A stretch of DNA of 64,000 bases from positions 59,117,251 to 59,181,250 of the forward strand of contig CM056994.1 in the NCBI GenBank assembly GCA_029891345.1, in the 5' to 3' direction. A model generated the notes under the pieces. That model searched no databases. It saw only the letters and a list, made by a program, of their open reading frames with translations, and had not been told where the DNA came from. Positions 1 to 8,853 of the stretch are shown here, piece by piece. The stretch is from Dryococelus australis. Taxonomy: Eukaryota > Arthropoda > Insecta > Phasmatodea > Phasmatidae. The stretch's first letter is position 1; every line of letters starts with the position of its first letter. The position numbers were made by a program, and so were the translations under genes.

Positions 1-430
1 TTTAAATAATTTAATTTTTAAAGATAAAACAATAACTGTTGTGTTAGATAATAAAATAATCCTATGTTTTATGATACTCAAATTGCTGGAATACTTGGGT
101 ATAAATGATCTAGAGATGCTGTTTTAAAGTCATACTTGCGACGAATATTAAACAAATTATGAAGATTTAAATAGTGGTGATTCACCGCTATTTGGCTTCC
201 TTTATTTGAAGAGAAAAATGTGTTGATTCCTGATAAAATTTTATGTTTTATTCATTATGGAATATCAGCCGCGGGGAAGCCCACGCCTGAAAATTTGCTA
301 GAATAAAACACAATTTACTATTCTATTAAAAATTATAATCTGGATTATACAGAAATAAAATACAATGATAAACTCTCTTTAAAATAATTTCAACCCCTAT
401 GCTTGTAGGGCCTGAATTTGGTCTATATTT
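1..430 (+). pseudogene. BRO-family gene, copy 1 (truncated at window edge)
   Basis: Broken reading frames at about 20-160 resemble the BRO-N DNA-binding domain: a strand ending in LDNKII, then an ILGY-type motif. From about 185 to 310 the DNA closely matches copy 2 (around 650-760), including a shared FIHYG segment, in shifted frames. Several stops and indels disrupt it and the 5' end lies outside the window. The tail at 420-450 (TATTTTATAAAATTATTTT) recurs after copy 2, so the duplication unit included intergenic DNA. BRO proteins are DNA-binding proteins of large insect DNA viruses. The family call rests mainly on copy 3. Confidence 0.5.
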
Positions 431-512
431 TATAAAATTATTTTCTTCAATTTATTGTTCCCTTCACAAAAAAGTGTGTATGTGTATATAAACATATTTC
501 CCCGCATACAAG

Positions 513-960
513 ATGGCCGAATCACTAGAAAAACAACTAGAGAACAATACAGAATTGAAAACTAACTTATGTTTAAATATTTTTGAAATGATTAAGAATA
601 ATGTTTATAATATAAGCTTAGGAAATTGGTTTAAAGATATGTGGTGCCCATTATTTGAAGAAAAAAATATGTTTATCACTAATGATGTTTTGTGTTTTAT
701 TCATTATGGTGCTTCAGGGTATCCAAGCATCTACCCTGAAAATTTAAAACTAATTTAAATTAATTTAAATAAATCTCAAAATTTAACTCCTGAAGAGCTA
801 TATAATTATAGAAAAAAATATTGATGAACATGATACTATTTTATTAGAAAACTTAAAAGGGCATCTGCCAGATGCCCTTAAGAGGTAATGAAAAATCTGC
901 TATATTTTATCAAATTATCTCCATATTTTATAAAATTATTTTCTCCAATTTTTCATTCTC
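513..960 (+). pseudogene. BRO/MSV199-like gene, copy 2
   Basis: An ATG at 513 opens 81 codons to a stop at 756-758; degraded coding-like sequence continues to about 830. The central part (LGNWFKDMWCPLFEE, then FIHYG) resembles the MSV199-type domain found with BRO-like proteins of iridoviruses, ascoviruses and entomopoxviruses; that assignment is from memory and tentative. A TATA-like stretch (TGTGTATATAAAC) lies about 30 bp before the ATG. It is a shorter relative of copy 1 and lacks the C-terminal domain of copy 3. Confidence 0.4.
852..882. terminator. Hairpin after BRO copy 2
   Basis: Inverted repeat with arms GGGCATCTG and CAGATGCCC around a single C, extended by CTTAA/TTAAG with a 2-base bulge. 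It lies just past the coding remnant of copy 2, where an RNA 3'-end structure would sit. The stem is seen directly; the terminator role is inferred. Confidence 0.4.
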
Positions 961-1036
961 TGTATAAAGAAGAATATTAATAAAAACACTTATTACAACT
1001 CACGAATTTCACTTGTGCATAGTTTCGTAAATAAAA

Positions 1037-1967
1037 ATGGAGTCAATTCTGGATATAAATAACAACAAACTTATTTACAATGGTAAACGAGTTTCTATGA
1101 TTATTGACGGGGAAAATAATCCTTGGTTTTGTCACAAAGATATTGCTGAAATTTTAGAATATCAAAATATAAGAGACACCATTTATAAAAAAGTTTCTCC
1201 AAAATATAGATCTTTTCTTTCAAAAATAGGTGTTATTTCCAAACGCATACCACCTCTCTTATAACAAAGGCAAAGCAGTTTTATATTAGTGAGTCTGGTT
1301 TATATGAACTTATTTTTAGTTCACATTGTGAAATTGCTAAAGTTTTTAAAACATGGATATTTGAAGATGTTATTCCATCAATTAGATAAACATTGTGAAT
1401 ATAAGATTCAAAAATATGTAATGCAATTATTCAATAGTCAAATAAAACACATTAAAAAAATGAACTAAATTAAAGTTAATCATTTAAAAGATATAAATAT
1501 AAAGATGATCACATTGAAAATTTAAAAGAAATAAATAAAATTAAAGATAGTCATATTGAAAATCTAACAGAAAGAGTTTATAGAGCCATAGATGGAATAA
1601 ATCGCAGAAATGAAGAAATTAGAGAAATGGCACTTCATGTTGTACCGCAAACACAAAACCAAAATTTAAATCCAAATAATTTATTCTTCTAAAATTATTT
1701 GATAATGATTTTGAATTTGATTATATTATTAGAACTCAAACAAAATGCGTTCAAAGACAATTGTATGTTATTGAAGATAGACATCCAAATTGTGAAGAAT
1801 TATTGAGATTTGAGCATATTCCAAATTCTATAAATTTATAGCAAAGAATGAAGGAAACAATAAATGGCAACGTTGAATTTTTCTATAACTATTTTAACAT
1901 TGTCGGAAATAATTATGCTCAACAACAATTAATTAGTGATATAAATATTCTTAGACGAATTGTGTAA
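1037..1967 (+). pseudogene. BRO-N domain protein with coiled coil and DUF3627-like C-terminus, copy 3
   Basis: ATG at 1037. Residues 1-75 form a clear BRO-N domain start: NPWFCHKDIAEILEYQNI matches the family PWF..kdia.iLgY pattern. After a stop at 1262-1264 the domain continues one frame over with SESGLYELIFSS and the usual W..evipsIR-type end. Then come a charged, coiled-coil-like stretch (1480-1640) and a C-terminal domain (about 1725-1965, IRTQTKCVQRQLYVIE) resembling DUF3627 of iridovirus MSV199 proteins. At least two frameshifts and in-frame stops make it a pseudogene. BRO proteins bind DNA and occur in many insect DNA viruses. Confidence 0.65.
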
Positions 1968-2012
1968 TAAACCAATTTTAAATCAAATATAAAGCATTTT
2001 TATCAGAATCAG

Positions 2013-2033
2013 GTGTCGGTAAAACACCGACAC
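2013..2033. terminator. Hairpin between convergent BRO and integrase genes
   Basis: Perfect 8-bp stem GTGTCGGT/ACCGACAC with loop AAAAC. It sits about 45 bp after the BRO copy 3 stop and about 75 bp beyond the end of the oppositely oriented integrase, so it could serve as a shared 3'-end signal. The function is inferred. Confidence 0.4.
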
Positions 2034-2106
2034 TTAGTGGTAAAGCAATTTACACTACATCTGTTTTATTAATTCGAGAGTTGTGAGAATTATTGGAACC
2101 CAACAT

Positions 2107-3000
2107 ATATTTTTTCATATTTAGTTTTTAAAATTTTTGGACCAAATATTCATCAGGATAGTTAGTGTTCATAATTTCATATTCATAAAAACTACCCATT
2201 ATTTCTTCTCCTTCTGTATCTTTTAATTTGTAAGGTGGTATATCATAATTTAAAACTTTAGAAATATTAAACAATTCTGTTGGCCAATTAGCAGTGTAAC
2301 CTTTTTCAAAAAAAAAAATTCAGTTTCTCACATGAACAATATCTCCAACTTTATATTTTGGTTTAGTAAACACAAAATTTGTTTGCAATAAGTTTTTTTA
2401 ATTTTTTTTTTTTATTAACTTCATTTGGTTTCATGCCAATGGTGCTGTGCTTTGTGTTGTTGTAGTCTTTCACTAATTCATCCAATATATTTGTCTATTT
2501 ATAATTGCCGTTCAAAGCAAATTTTTCCCACATTATATTTTTTAAAGTTTGAGTAAATCTTTCAACAACACTAGCTTTTAATTCAGAAAATGAAGAAAAA
2601 TGATTTAAATTATGCTTTTCCATAAGTTCTGTAAATATTTTACTATAAAATTCTGAGCCATTGTCGCTTTGGAAATTATTTGGTTTTCTTTTAGCCAATA
2701 TATTTTCTAAAGCATTTGCTACATTTTTGCGGTTATATCTTTGATCGGTAAAGCAAATGCAAACTTTGAAAAAAACATAAGTGATTGTCATAATATGTTT
2801 ATAGCCTTTATTTATGCAAGCTATACCTTTTAAATTTCTACGAGATCAATTTGCCACAAATCATCAATGCCATAGGAAATAACTTTTCTTCTTGGAAAAT
2901 TTTTTTAAGATTGTTAATTTTTTAGAATTGCACGAGCTTATTCTTTGTGGACTAATTTCCCATTTGTTGTATTTTCATTTCTTATATTATTATTTTTAGT
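2107..3000 (-). pseudogene. Polinton/adintovirus-type integrase (retroviral-like, rve)
   Basis: The clearest frame (2495-2791) has the DDE core: SDNGSEFY, then SVVERF with the catalytic Glu about 33 residues after the Asp. Upstream in another frame is DLWQIDL, holding the first Asp (around 2850). Downstream frames carry the C-terminal region typical of Polinton integrases (YNNTKHSTIGM, then NWPTELFNI and GSFYEYE near 2170-2300). Polinton integrases insert the element by cut-and-join with a 6-bp duplication. Frameshifts near 2490, 2790 and 2330 mean no functional enzyme. It is the last gene of the minus-strand block. Confidence 0.8.
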
Positions 3001-3193
3001 GACTTTCTTATTTATATTTCACAAATATTCCTATTGCCACAACCTCTCCATCGGCATAAAGAGATGTTTTATTTCTTTTTTATTTTAAAAGTTAAATTAT
3101 CACCTTTCTTAACACCAAACATCTTGTTGTGATCAATTTTTGTATTACCCTTGAAAATGGCCAAATTATTATCAAACATGAGAATATTTATAA

Positions 3194-3901
3194 CTATTTT
3201 ATAAACATCAAAAAAGTAAAGATAATGTTATCATTATCTAAGTGAAAAACATTAGTCATTTTATTCCACTCTGCATGTAAATAAAATATATGAGATAGGT
3301 TTAAATTTTGTAATTTTACATCTAATTCTTTATCAAAATCTTGTTTGATTTTTTCAACTTTCAAATCAAGTGTATGGCAATAATTCAAAATTACTTTGTT
3401 GAAATCTTGCAATTTAACATCTGTTCCTTTATCAACAGCTTCTTTGCTTTTTTCAACTTTTGTGTTAACAAGTGTGTCAACTGATTGGCTTAAATTTTGT
3501 AATTTGACATCTAATTCTTTATCAACAGCTTCTTTGCTTTTTTCGACTTTTGTGTTGAGTGTGTCACAGGAATTCAAAACAAATTTGTTTAAATTTTGCA
3601 ATTCTCTATCAAAATATCTTTTATTGTCAGCATCTTTTCCATCAATAGGATCAGCCATATTATTAATTCTGCAATTTTGGATAGAAACATATTCTGTTGT
3701 GTCAACAAAAACTTTACATATTTGATCTCGTAAAGCAGAAACAATGGTATCATATTTTAAATCTACATATGTTTTTAAATCAGAAACACTAGTTGCCTGC
3801 AAATGAGTCAGAATAATAAACATCATTATTTTCTTTAAAATAGCAGACTCAGTGAGTACCAGGATTTGTTGAAATATCAAAATTAACCACGGCACACTCA
3901 T
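3194..3901 (-). CDS. Fiber-like coiled-coil protein
   Basis: Open for 235 codons. Residues about 80-95 hold INNMADPIDGKDADNKRYF, the pattern of phage-type and adintovirus fiber shafts (lpdP.d..DAvnKkYvd). It is followed by about three 36-residue repeats rich in KVEKSKEAVDKELDVKLQN, with heptad spacing expected for a trimeric coiled coil. The hydrophobic first 35 residues do not look like fiber: the same DNA in another frame encodes the adenain-like protease remnant. The true start was therefore probably lost in a deletion, and the ATG at 3899-3901 is likely spurious. Confidence 0.6.
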   Translation of the reverse strand: MSVPWLILIFQQILVLTESAILKKIMMFIILTHLQATSVSDLKTYVDLKYDTIVSALRDQICKVFVDTTEYVSIQNCRINNMADPIDGKDADNKRYFDRELQNLNKFVLNSCDTLNTKVEKSKEAVDKELDVKLQNLSQSVDTLVNTKVEKSKEAVDKGTDVKLQDFNKVILNYCHTLDLKVEKIKQDFDKELDVKLQNLNLSHIFYLHAEWNKMTNVFHLDNDNIIFTFLMFIK

Positions 3902-4005
3902 ATTTTAGCATATTTTTGGTGGTTTGTCATTCATATAAACATTTCTGAAATTTTTAATATTTAATTTTTTTACATATTTTTCAATATCGATATTGGATAA
4001 TGGAG
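3790..4005 (-). pseudogene. Adenain-like cysteine protease, N-terminal remnant
   Basis: Minus-strand frames read IDIEKYVKKLNIKNF, then after a shift VVNFDISTNPGTH, followed by CYFKENNDVYY and DSFAG. This order matches the adenain/Ulp1-like maturation protease of insect Polinton/adintovirus elements, with the catalytic His in GTH and acidic residue in the DSF region. The codon after His, where the family usually has Trp, is TGA. The part carrying the catalytic Cys is absent and the fiber-like gene follows directly. Such proteases cleave capsid precursors during virion maturation. Confidence 0.6.
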
Positions 4006-4006
4006 C

Positions 4007-4361
4007 TCAATTTTTTTTGTCCTTCCCTTCTTTTTCTTTTTCAATTACACTTCTTCCAGCTTTATTTTCCATTGCTAAATTGTGTCTGTGTTGTTCTTCT
4101 AATTCTTTTTTATATTTGCTAGTTTGTTCAACAGAATTATATACTGAAGTAGCTACTCCTGCTAAAGCACCAAGGCCAGTTAAAGCAGCAACTATGAGGG
4201 GGATAACTCCTCCATGATGTATACCATTGCCCGTTTTTTCTTTCAATATTTTTTTGAGTATTGGCAATGCCAAGGTTAGCAAGAAACCTTTGCTCTTTTT
4301 TTTTCCCCCTGGCTCAAGTTGATCTTTTGTTAAAAATTTATCTATACCCAAATCTCTTAAT

Positions 4362-4399
<38 letters not shown>
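4007..4399 (-). CDS. Adenovirus pX-like small core/capsid peptide
   Basis: Small basic protein: Lys-rich (PGGKKKSKGF), then HHGGVIPLIVAALTGLGALA followed by a Gly/Ala-rich hydrophobic helix and a charged tail. The GG-[VFI]-[IL]-P-L-I core followed by Gly/Ala hydrophobics is the signature of adenovirus pX and Polinton pX-like proteins, which bind DNA and are cleaved by adenain. The listed start runs through a TA microsatellite (MNIYIYIY), so real coding probably begins near 4360. It lies between the PLA2-like gene and the protease remnant, as expected in a virion gene block. Confidence 0.55.
4364..4395. repeat. (AT)16 microsatellite
   Basis: A 32-bp AT dinucleotide tract at the 5' end of the pX-like gene, just after the stop of the PLA2-like gene. 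It has probably replaced or displaced the native start codon of the pX-like gene. Confidence 0.9.
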
Positions 4400-4400
<1 letters not shown>

Positions 4401-4408
4401 AAAACCTT

Positions 4409-5285
4409 TTAATTCCAAAACGTAATTTTCTTTTTGAAACATTGTTGAGGTAACAGCTGCAGAAGCAATTTTTTCTCCAATTGAGTATCTTTATTTAACA
4501 TTATTTCTTTTACTTCTTTTTGTAAAATTTTATCAGCTTCATGCCTAGATTCTAAATCTTTGTGATCTCTATAAGCAATATGATGAAATTTGCAATCTTC
4601 ATCTAGTTTATTCACTTCTGCATCTCCTCTTTCTAATCTTTCATTTAATTTTGTAAATGGCCCACAATAATTATAATCTGACAAATGCATTTCTGGCAAA
4701 TTAAAATTGTTTAATGCCCAGTTTATAATGCCTTTGCCATGGTATTCAGAATTCCAAAATGAGTGCGGAATAACATTTAAAACTCTTATTAGATATGGAA
4801 TTCCTTTTGTGGTAATAACAACAAAGACAGAAAATGTATTGTTTAGCACATTCATAATGTTTGCTTTTTCATTGTAAAATTTTTTATTTCCAGCATTTTC
4901 TTCACTGTGAATAACAAATAATCTGTCAATTAATTTTCTAACATAGTCCATCCAAATATATTCTGTCAACATATTATTAAATTTTTTTATACCTTCTCCA
5001 GATCTAGAAGAATATTTCAAATGTGCTCTTTCTAGTGTGTTTGGTGCTGATCTTGATGCTCTTATATAATTATTATAAATTGGCTTAATTATATTTGCAT
5101 ACTTCCAATATTTTCCAAGATTTATAGTAGAAATGTCTGCTATAGGCGGCAAATTTGCTATGGGTACAATGCCCGTTTGCTCTTCTACATTAGGTAATTT
5201 TGGAAATAATTCTCTTTCAAAAGAACTTTCTTCCGGTGTTGGTGGATAATCTAAATTTTTTGCAGCAACCGATACTAGTGTTGTT
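4409..5285 (-). CDS. Minor capsid protein with phospholipase A2-like domain
   Basis: Open from an ATG at 5152, but in-frame coding-like sequence (DYPPTPEESSFERELFPK) extends upstream to about 5280 without an ATG. Residues near 140-215 of the 247 match the viral PLA2 fold (Phospholip_A2_4, as in parvovirus VP1u and Polinton minor capsid proteins): MHLSDYNYCGPFTKL, then LDEDCKFHHIAYRDH and a downstream ADK-type helix. Viral PLA2 normally has a GPG calcium loop and an HD catalytic pair; here they read GPF and HH, so activity is doubtful. Such domains help virions leave endosomes. It is first in the minus-strand block, divergent from the capsid gene. Confidence 0.7.
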
Positions 5286-5571
5286 ATTAAATTTTTGTTT
5301 TATTCACTTATTCTACTTTTTTGCCAATATTTGGTTATTCACGAATTTATTGTAGTTTTTTTCTTTCTTTATTTCTTTCCCACATTGTACCTCATGGTTC
5401 ATTTTATATTTTCTATACTTCTCGATGCACAATTTCACTCGAGAAACATCCTGTGTATCCTTCATTTATATTTAAAAAATTTACTTATAAATGGGTTATA
5501 AAAGCATTGAGAGTTTTGAGAGACAAACGTTCCCCCTAACTGATCAAACTACGGGGAATAAAATGTTTACA
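5286..5571. promoter_or_regulatory. Divergent intergenic region between minor and major capsid genes
   Basis: About 285 bp of T-rich sequence between the minus-strand PLA2-like gene and the + strand capsid gene. Short overlapping frames here look like chance. By position it would have held the divergent promoters; no defined motif is identified. Confidence 0.25.
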
Positions 5572-6793
5572 ATAATAGAATCGAATTTGATATTCACATA
5601 GGAGATGGCTTTTCTTTTCCAAATGATGCTTTTGTTTTGGAAAAATATTGCCTCCTAAAAAGAGATAAAACTGGAGATGAAGCAAAATACGAAAAATTAG
5701 ATGATATTGATGTTTGTTCTAATTTTTTTCCATTTCAGTTTTCTAGAGTAGAAATTTCAAAACATGGACATATTATTGAGGCTGTTGATAATCCAGGAAT
5801 AACTTCGACAATGATGAATATTTTGCTAAGATCACAAGGTGAACAAAATTATTTAGAATCTACTGGTGTTGATAATAAATTTCTAGTAAAATCTGTTTGT
5901 AGTGATAGAATAAATTAAGTAATGTATCCATTAAGATATTTGTTTGGCTTTATTCGCAATAATAATGAAGTTTACTGGAAAGATGGTTATAAAGTCACTT
6001 TTTTAGAAATTCATCTGATAACTATTGTATATTTGTTTATGAAACTAATAAAGCAGATGGTTCGGTTGATAAAATCTATGCTGATCCAGGCAAAATTATT
6101 GAAAAATTAGAAATTTTGTGGCCTATTGTTGAATACGAAGCTAACACATCAATTGCAATTAAAGAAAAAATATATAAAAATCCTAAAATTCATATTGGTT
6201 TTAATTATTGGCAATTTTTAGAAAAAGAAGTACCTGCTGGGACAACTGTTTTTAACTTTGATATAAAAAATCAGTTTAATAAAATGCAATTTGACATGCC
6301 TGATTTTGTAATTGTAGGTTTCCAAACTAATAGAAAAAATTGCGCTGAGCAATATGTGCATGCTTCAATGTTTGATTATTGTAATGTGAGAAATATTTTT
6401 GTTAAAAATGGAAGAAATGAAATTTTTCCAAAAGAAAATTGGAATCTAGATATTGAATGATCTTTGTCTTAAAAAGTTTGTGGCTTTTAATGATTTTAGA
6501 AATTCTAGAACAAAATTAGATACTATATACAAAAATAATGAACTTTATTATAAGCGAACTACAAATTATCATGGCGATATCAATTATTACTCATTTTGGA
6601 GAAGAAGACCATTGTATGTTATTGAGTGCCTATATAGAAAAACAGCAGTAGTTAGAAAGATGAATCAAATATAAAAATTAGTGTAGATTTTAAAAAATCC
6701 ATTGAGGCTAATGCAATTTGTGATGATGTTTTAATTAGCCAACAAAATTTTCCTTATGATTATTTGAAAGAAAATATCACTGAAGATACATAA
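5572..6793 (+). pseudogene. Double jelly-roll major capsid protein (DJR-like domain)
   Basis: Frames at 5572-5918, 5919-6110, 6116-6460, 6453-6674 and 6675-6793 together follow the insect DJR-like capsid family. Landmarks are RIEFDIHIGDG near the N-terminus, FVIVGFQTNRKN in the second barrel (about 6305-6340), FDYCNV, YPKEN-type spacing before the LNLD region, PLYVIEC near 6600, and a C-terminal beta segment (ISVDFKKS). The protein forms pseudo-hexameric capsomers in Polinton/adintovirus virions. At least four breaks (stops at 5918, 6110, 6460 and 6674, plus internal shifts) inactivate it. It is transcribed away from the other virion genes. Confidence 0.75.
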
Positions 6794-6811
6794 AAATTTT
6801 TATTTTATTAA

Positions 6812-6931
6812 ATGGATAATGTAAACAATTTTACAGAAACAAGAAATTGTTTAGATATTTTAATACAATTTTTTAGATATTTGGTTGAGTTGTTTTATCG
6901 AATAGAAAATCATTTTTTAAAATGTAAGTGA
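6812..6931 (+). CDS. Small ORF after capsid gene
   Basis: ATG at 6812, 39 codons, stop TGA at 6929-6931, beginning 18 bp after the capsid stop. The product starts MDNVNNFTETRNCLDILIQF and is amphipathic with aromatic residues. No family is recognised. Its tight spacing suggests it belonged to the same viral transcription unit, but chance cannot be excluded. Confidence 0.25.
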   Translation: MDNVNNFTETRNCLDILIQFFRYLVELFYRIENHFLKCK

Positions 6932-6977
6932 TTTTTTTTTTCTCGTGTGTTTACAGTACACATTTTTCTATAAAAAT

Positions 6978-7590
6978 CAGTAGAAGACTATTGCAGATAT
7001 TGGCGCAACTTAATAATTTAACTGAAATTCACGCAAATGTCTCTCTTTCAAGCATCATTTCCATCATATCTTCTGAACACATGATCCATCTCTTCAATCT
7101 CAACCCCAAAATCAAGATAGTTTGACCCAAATCTACGTTCTCAATTAAGCGCTCTTTTTTTTTAAACATACTTTGTTCACTCTTTAATCAGTGGTCCATT
7201 TTCAGGGTGAATGATGCTAAAGTTAGGTCAAAAGGCAAATGTTCCTTTAAATTTGAAAAAAATATCACAAGAAAAGTATGAAAATTCTTGGAATTTCATC
7301 AAAAATATTATGATTTAGCTCGAAAGTTAGTCTTTAAAGAACCACACACAAAGAGTGAACAAAAGTTGAAAACTGATTTTGATTTGCGCTTTGAAAAATT
7401 TGAGGGGGAATTAGAAATTGGTTTGAATGTAGCTTGAAATTGGTTGAATTTTAGTTAAATTTTTCAGTTGCGCTAATATCTGCAAAATATTTGATGCTGG
7501 GATTAGAAATTTAATAGAAATTAGTATGGAATTGATTGAATTTTAGTTAAATTATTGAGCTGCTCCAAGATCTGCTATAGTCTTCTACTG
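6978..7590. mobile_element. 613-bp inverted-repeat element at right edge of viral block
   Basis: The ends are about 55-bp imperfect inverted repeats: left begins CAGTAGAAGACTATTGCAG, right ends with its complement (TCTTCTACTG). The right arm is partly duplicated in tandem at 7440-7485 (TTTTAGTTAAATTTTTCAG). Inner arms also pair around TTGTTCACTC/GAGTGAACAA. No ORF of note and no clear target duplication. It could be a MITE or a residual terminal repeat of the adjacent virus-like element. Confidence 0.5.
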
Positions 7591-8853
7591 TCCCTCAATG
7601 TCTGTTATTCCCTTCTCAATGATTTCATTTCTGTCACGTTCAATCTGGTTTTGTCCATTTACAAATTCAGTAAGCTGGATTTCATTGTACATCACAGTCT
7701 GAGGTACCAGTCATATACAGATGTTTTTGTTTACTATTACAGATTATGTGCGTATTTTGCCAGTAAATTATTATTCTTATTCTTCCAAGAAAGACTAGAA
7801 GACCGGGAACAACCGAGGACAGGGGGGATAAGCGAGGACAAAAAAAAATAAAAATTGACCAATCTGCCGAGAACCGGGGACAGAGGACATGTGAGGACAA
7901 ACGGAGACATGGCTCATGACAGGTTATTTTGGAAGTTGTAAATTTCGTGAATAGGACTGAATCCATGGCAGTGAGACGTAAGCAAAAACAATGTGTGTTG
8001 AAAATTGATATTTTTTGCATTATTTATTAGTATTACTTGTGAATGTGTGCGTAATTTACTGTATACCAACTTTGTATGCCTTGGTGAGTACAATTGGTAC
8101 TTATACTTTTTTTGTTAACACTTCAATTTTTAATGATCAGAGCATGTAATTTTTGGCGATGGTACAGAAATTTTTGTTTGATCAATGTTGTAATAATTTT
8201 AATTTTGAGTTTGGCAAAAACTTACTTTTTTAGCATTAATTTCATAGGAATTTTGTTGGTACCACAGAAAATGCTCTGGTGGACACTGACTTTCTGTCAA
8301 ACCTAGTTAGATGGTTCGAGTTTCCACTGTATATGGTTATAAATGATCACACTACGGATTTTTGCGGGTAAGATTTTTTTAATGCCAATATATTGTAAAT
8401 AAGCAGCGCCCCACTTTTTGTAGTTTTTTTTTTCTTATGTGCGGTCTATGCACACCGAAATACGTTATTTTTTTGTTTCTTCATAAAAGCCACAGATCTA
8501 CGTGATTACCAAAGGACGTGTCAAAGATTTGGTTTTACATTGGCTTAATGAAACAAACTTTTTGTAGATAATAACAAAGGTTTGTCCTTGGAAGTATAGG
8601 TTTTGAGCAAAAAAATTACAATTATGGGTTGTTTTCAGGTGCAGAATTATCCAAGCATTAATTTTTGAGTCATGGTGTCTCAACTGAATTTACAAAAAAA
8701 ATGCTACTGGGACTTAAGTCTACAGAAAAAATTTGAAAACATAATTAAATTAGTTACTAAAGAATATCCAGCAGTTAAGATAAACTTCTGTAAACACTAC
8801 CTTTTTGATATGTTTGTCACTAACACCATCAAATCCAGATAATGTACCAAGTA
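7591..8853. other. Non-coding stretch
   Basis: No convincing gene. Contains a G/A-rich patch with repeated GAGGACA words (7800-7905). At 8306-8325 there is a pogo-like end (GTTTCCACTG followed by TATA), whose partner was not located. Otherwise unexplained AT-rich DNA. Confidence 0.4.

Noticed and set aside
7680..8020. 112-codon minus-strand frame
   Set aside because: Lies over a GAGGACA-rich low-complexity patch; composition explains the open frame and no domain is seen.
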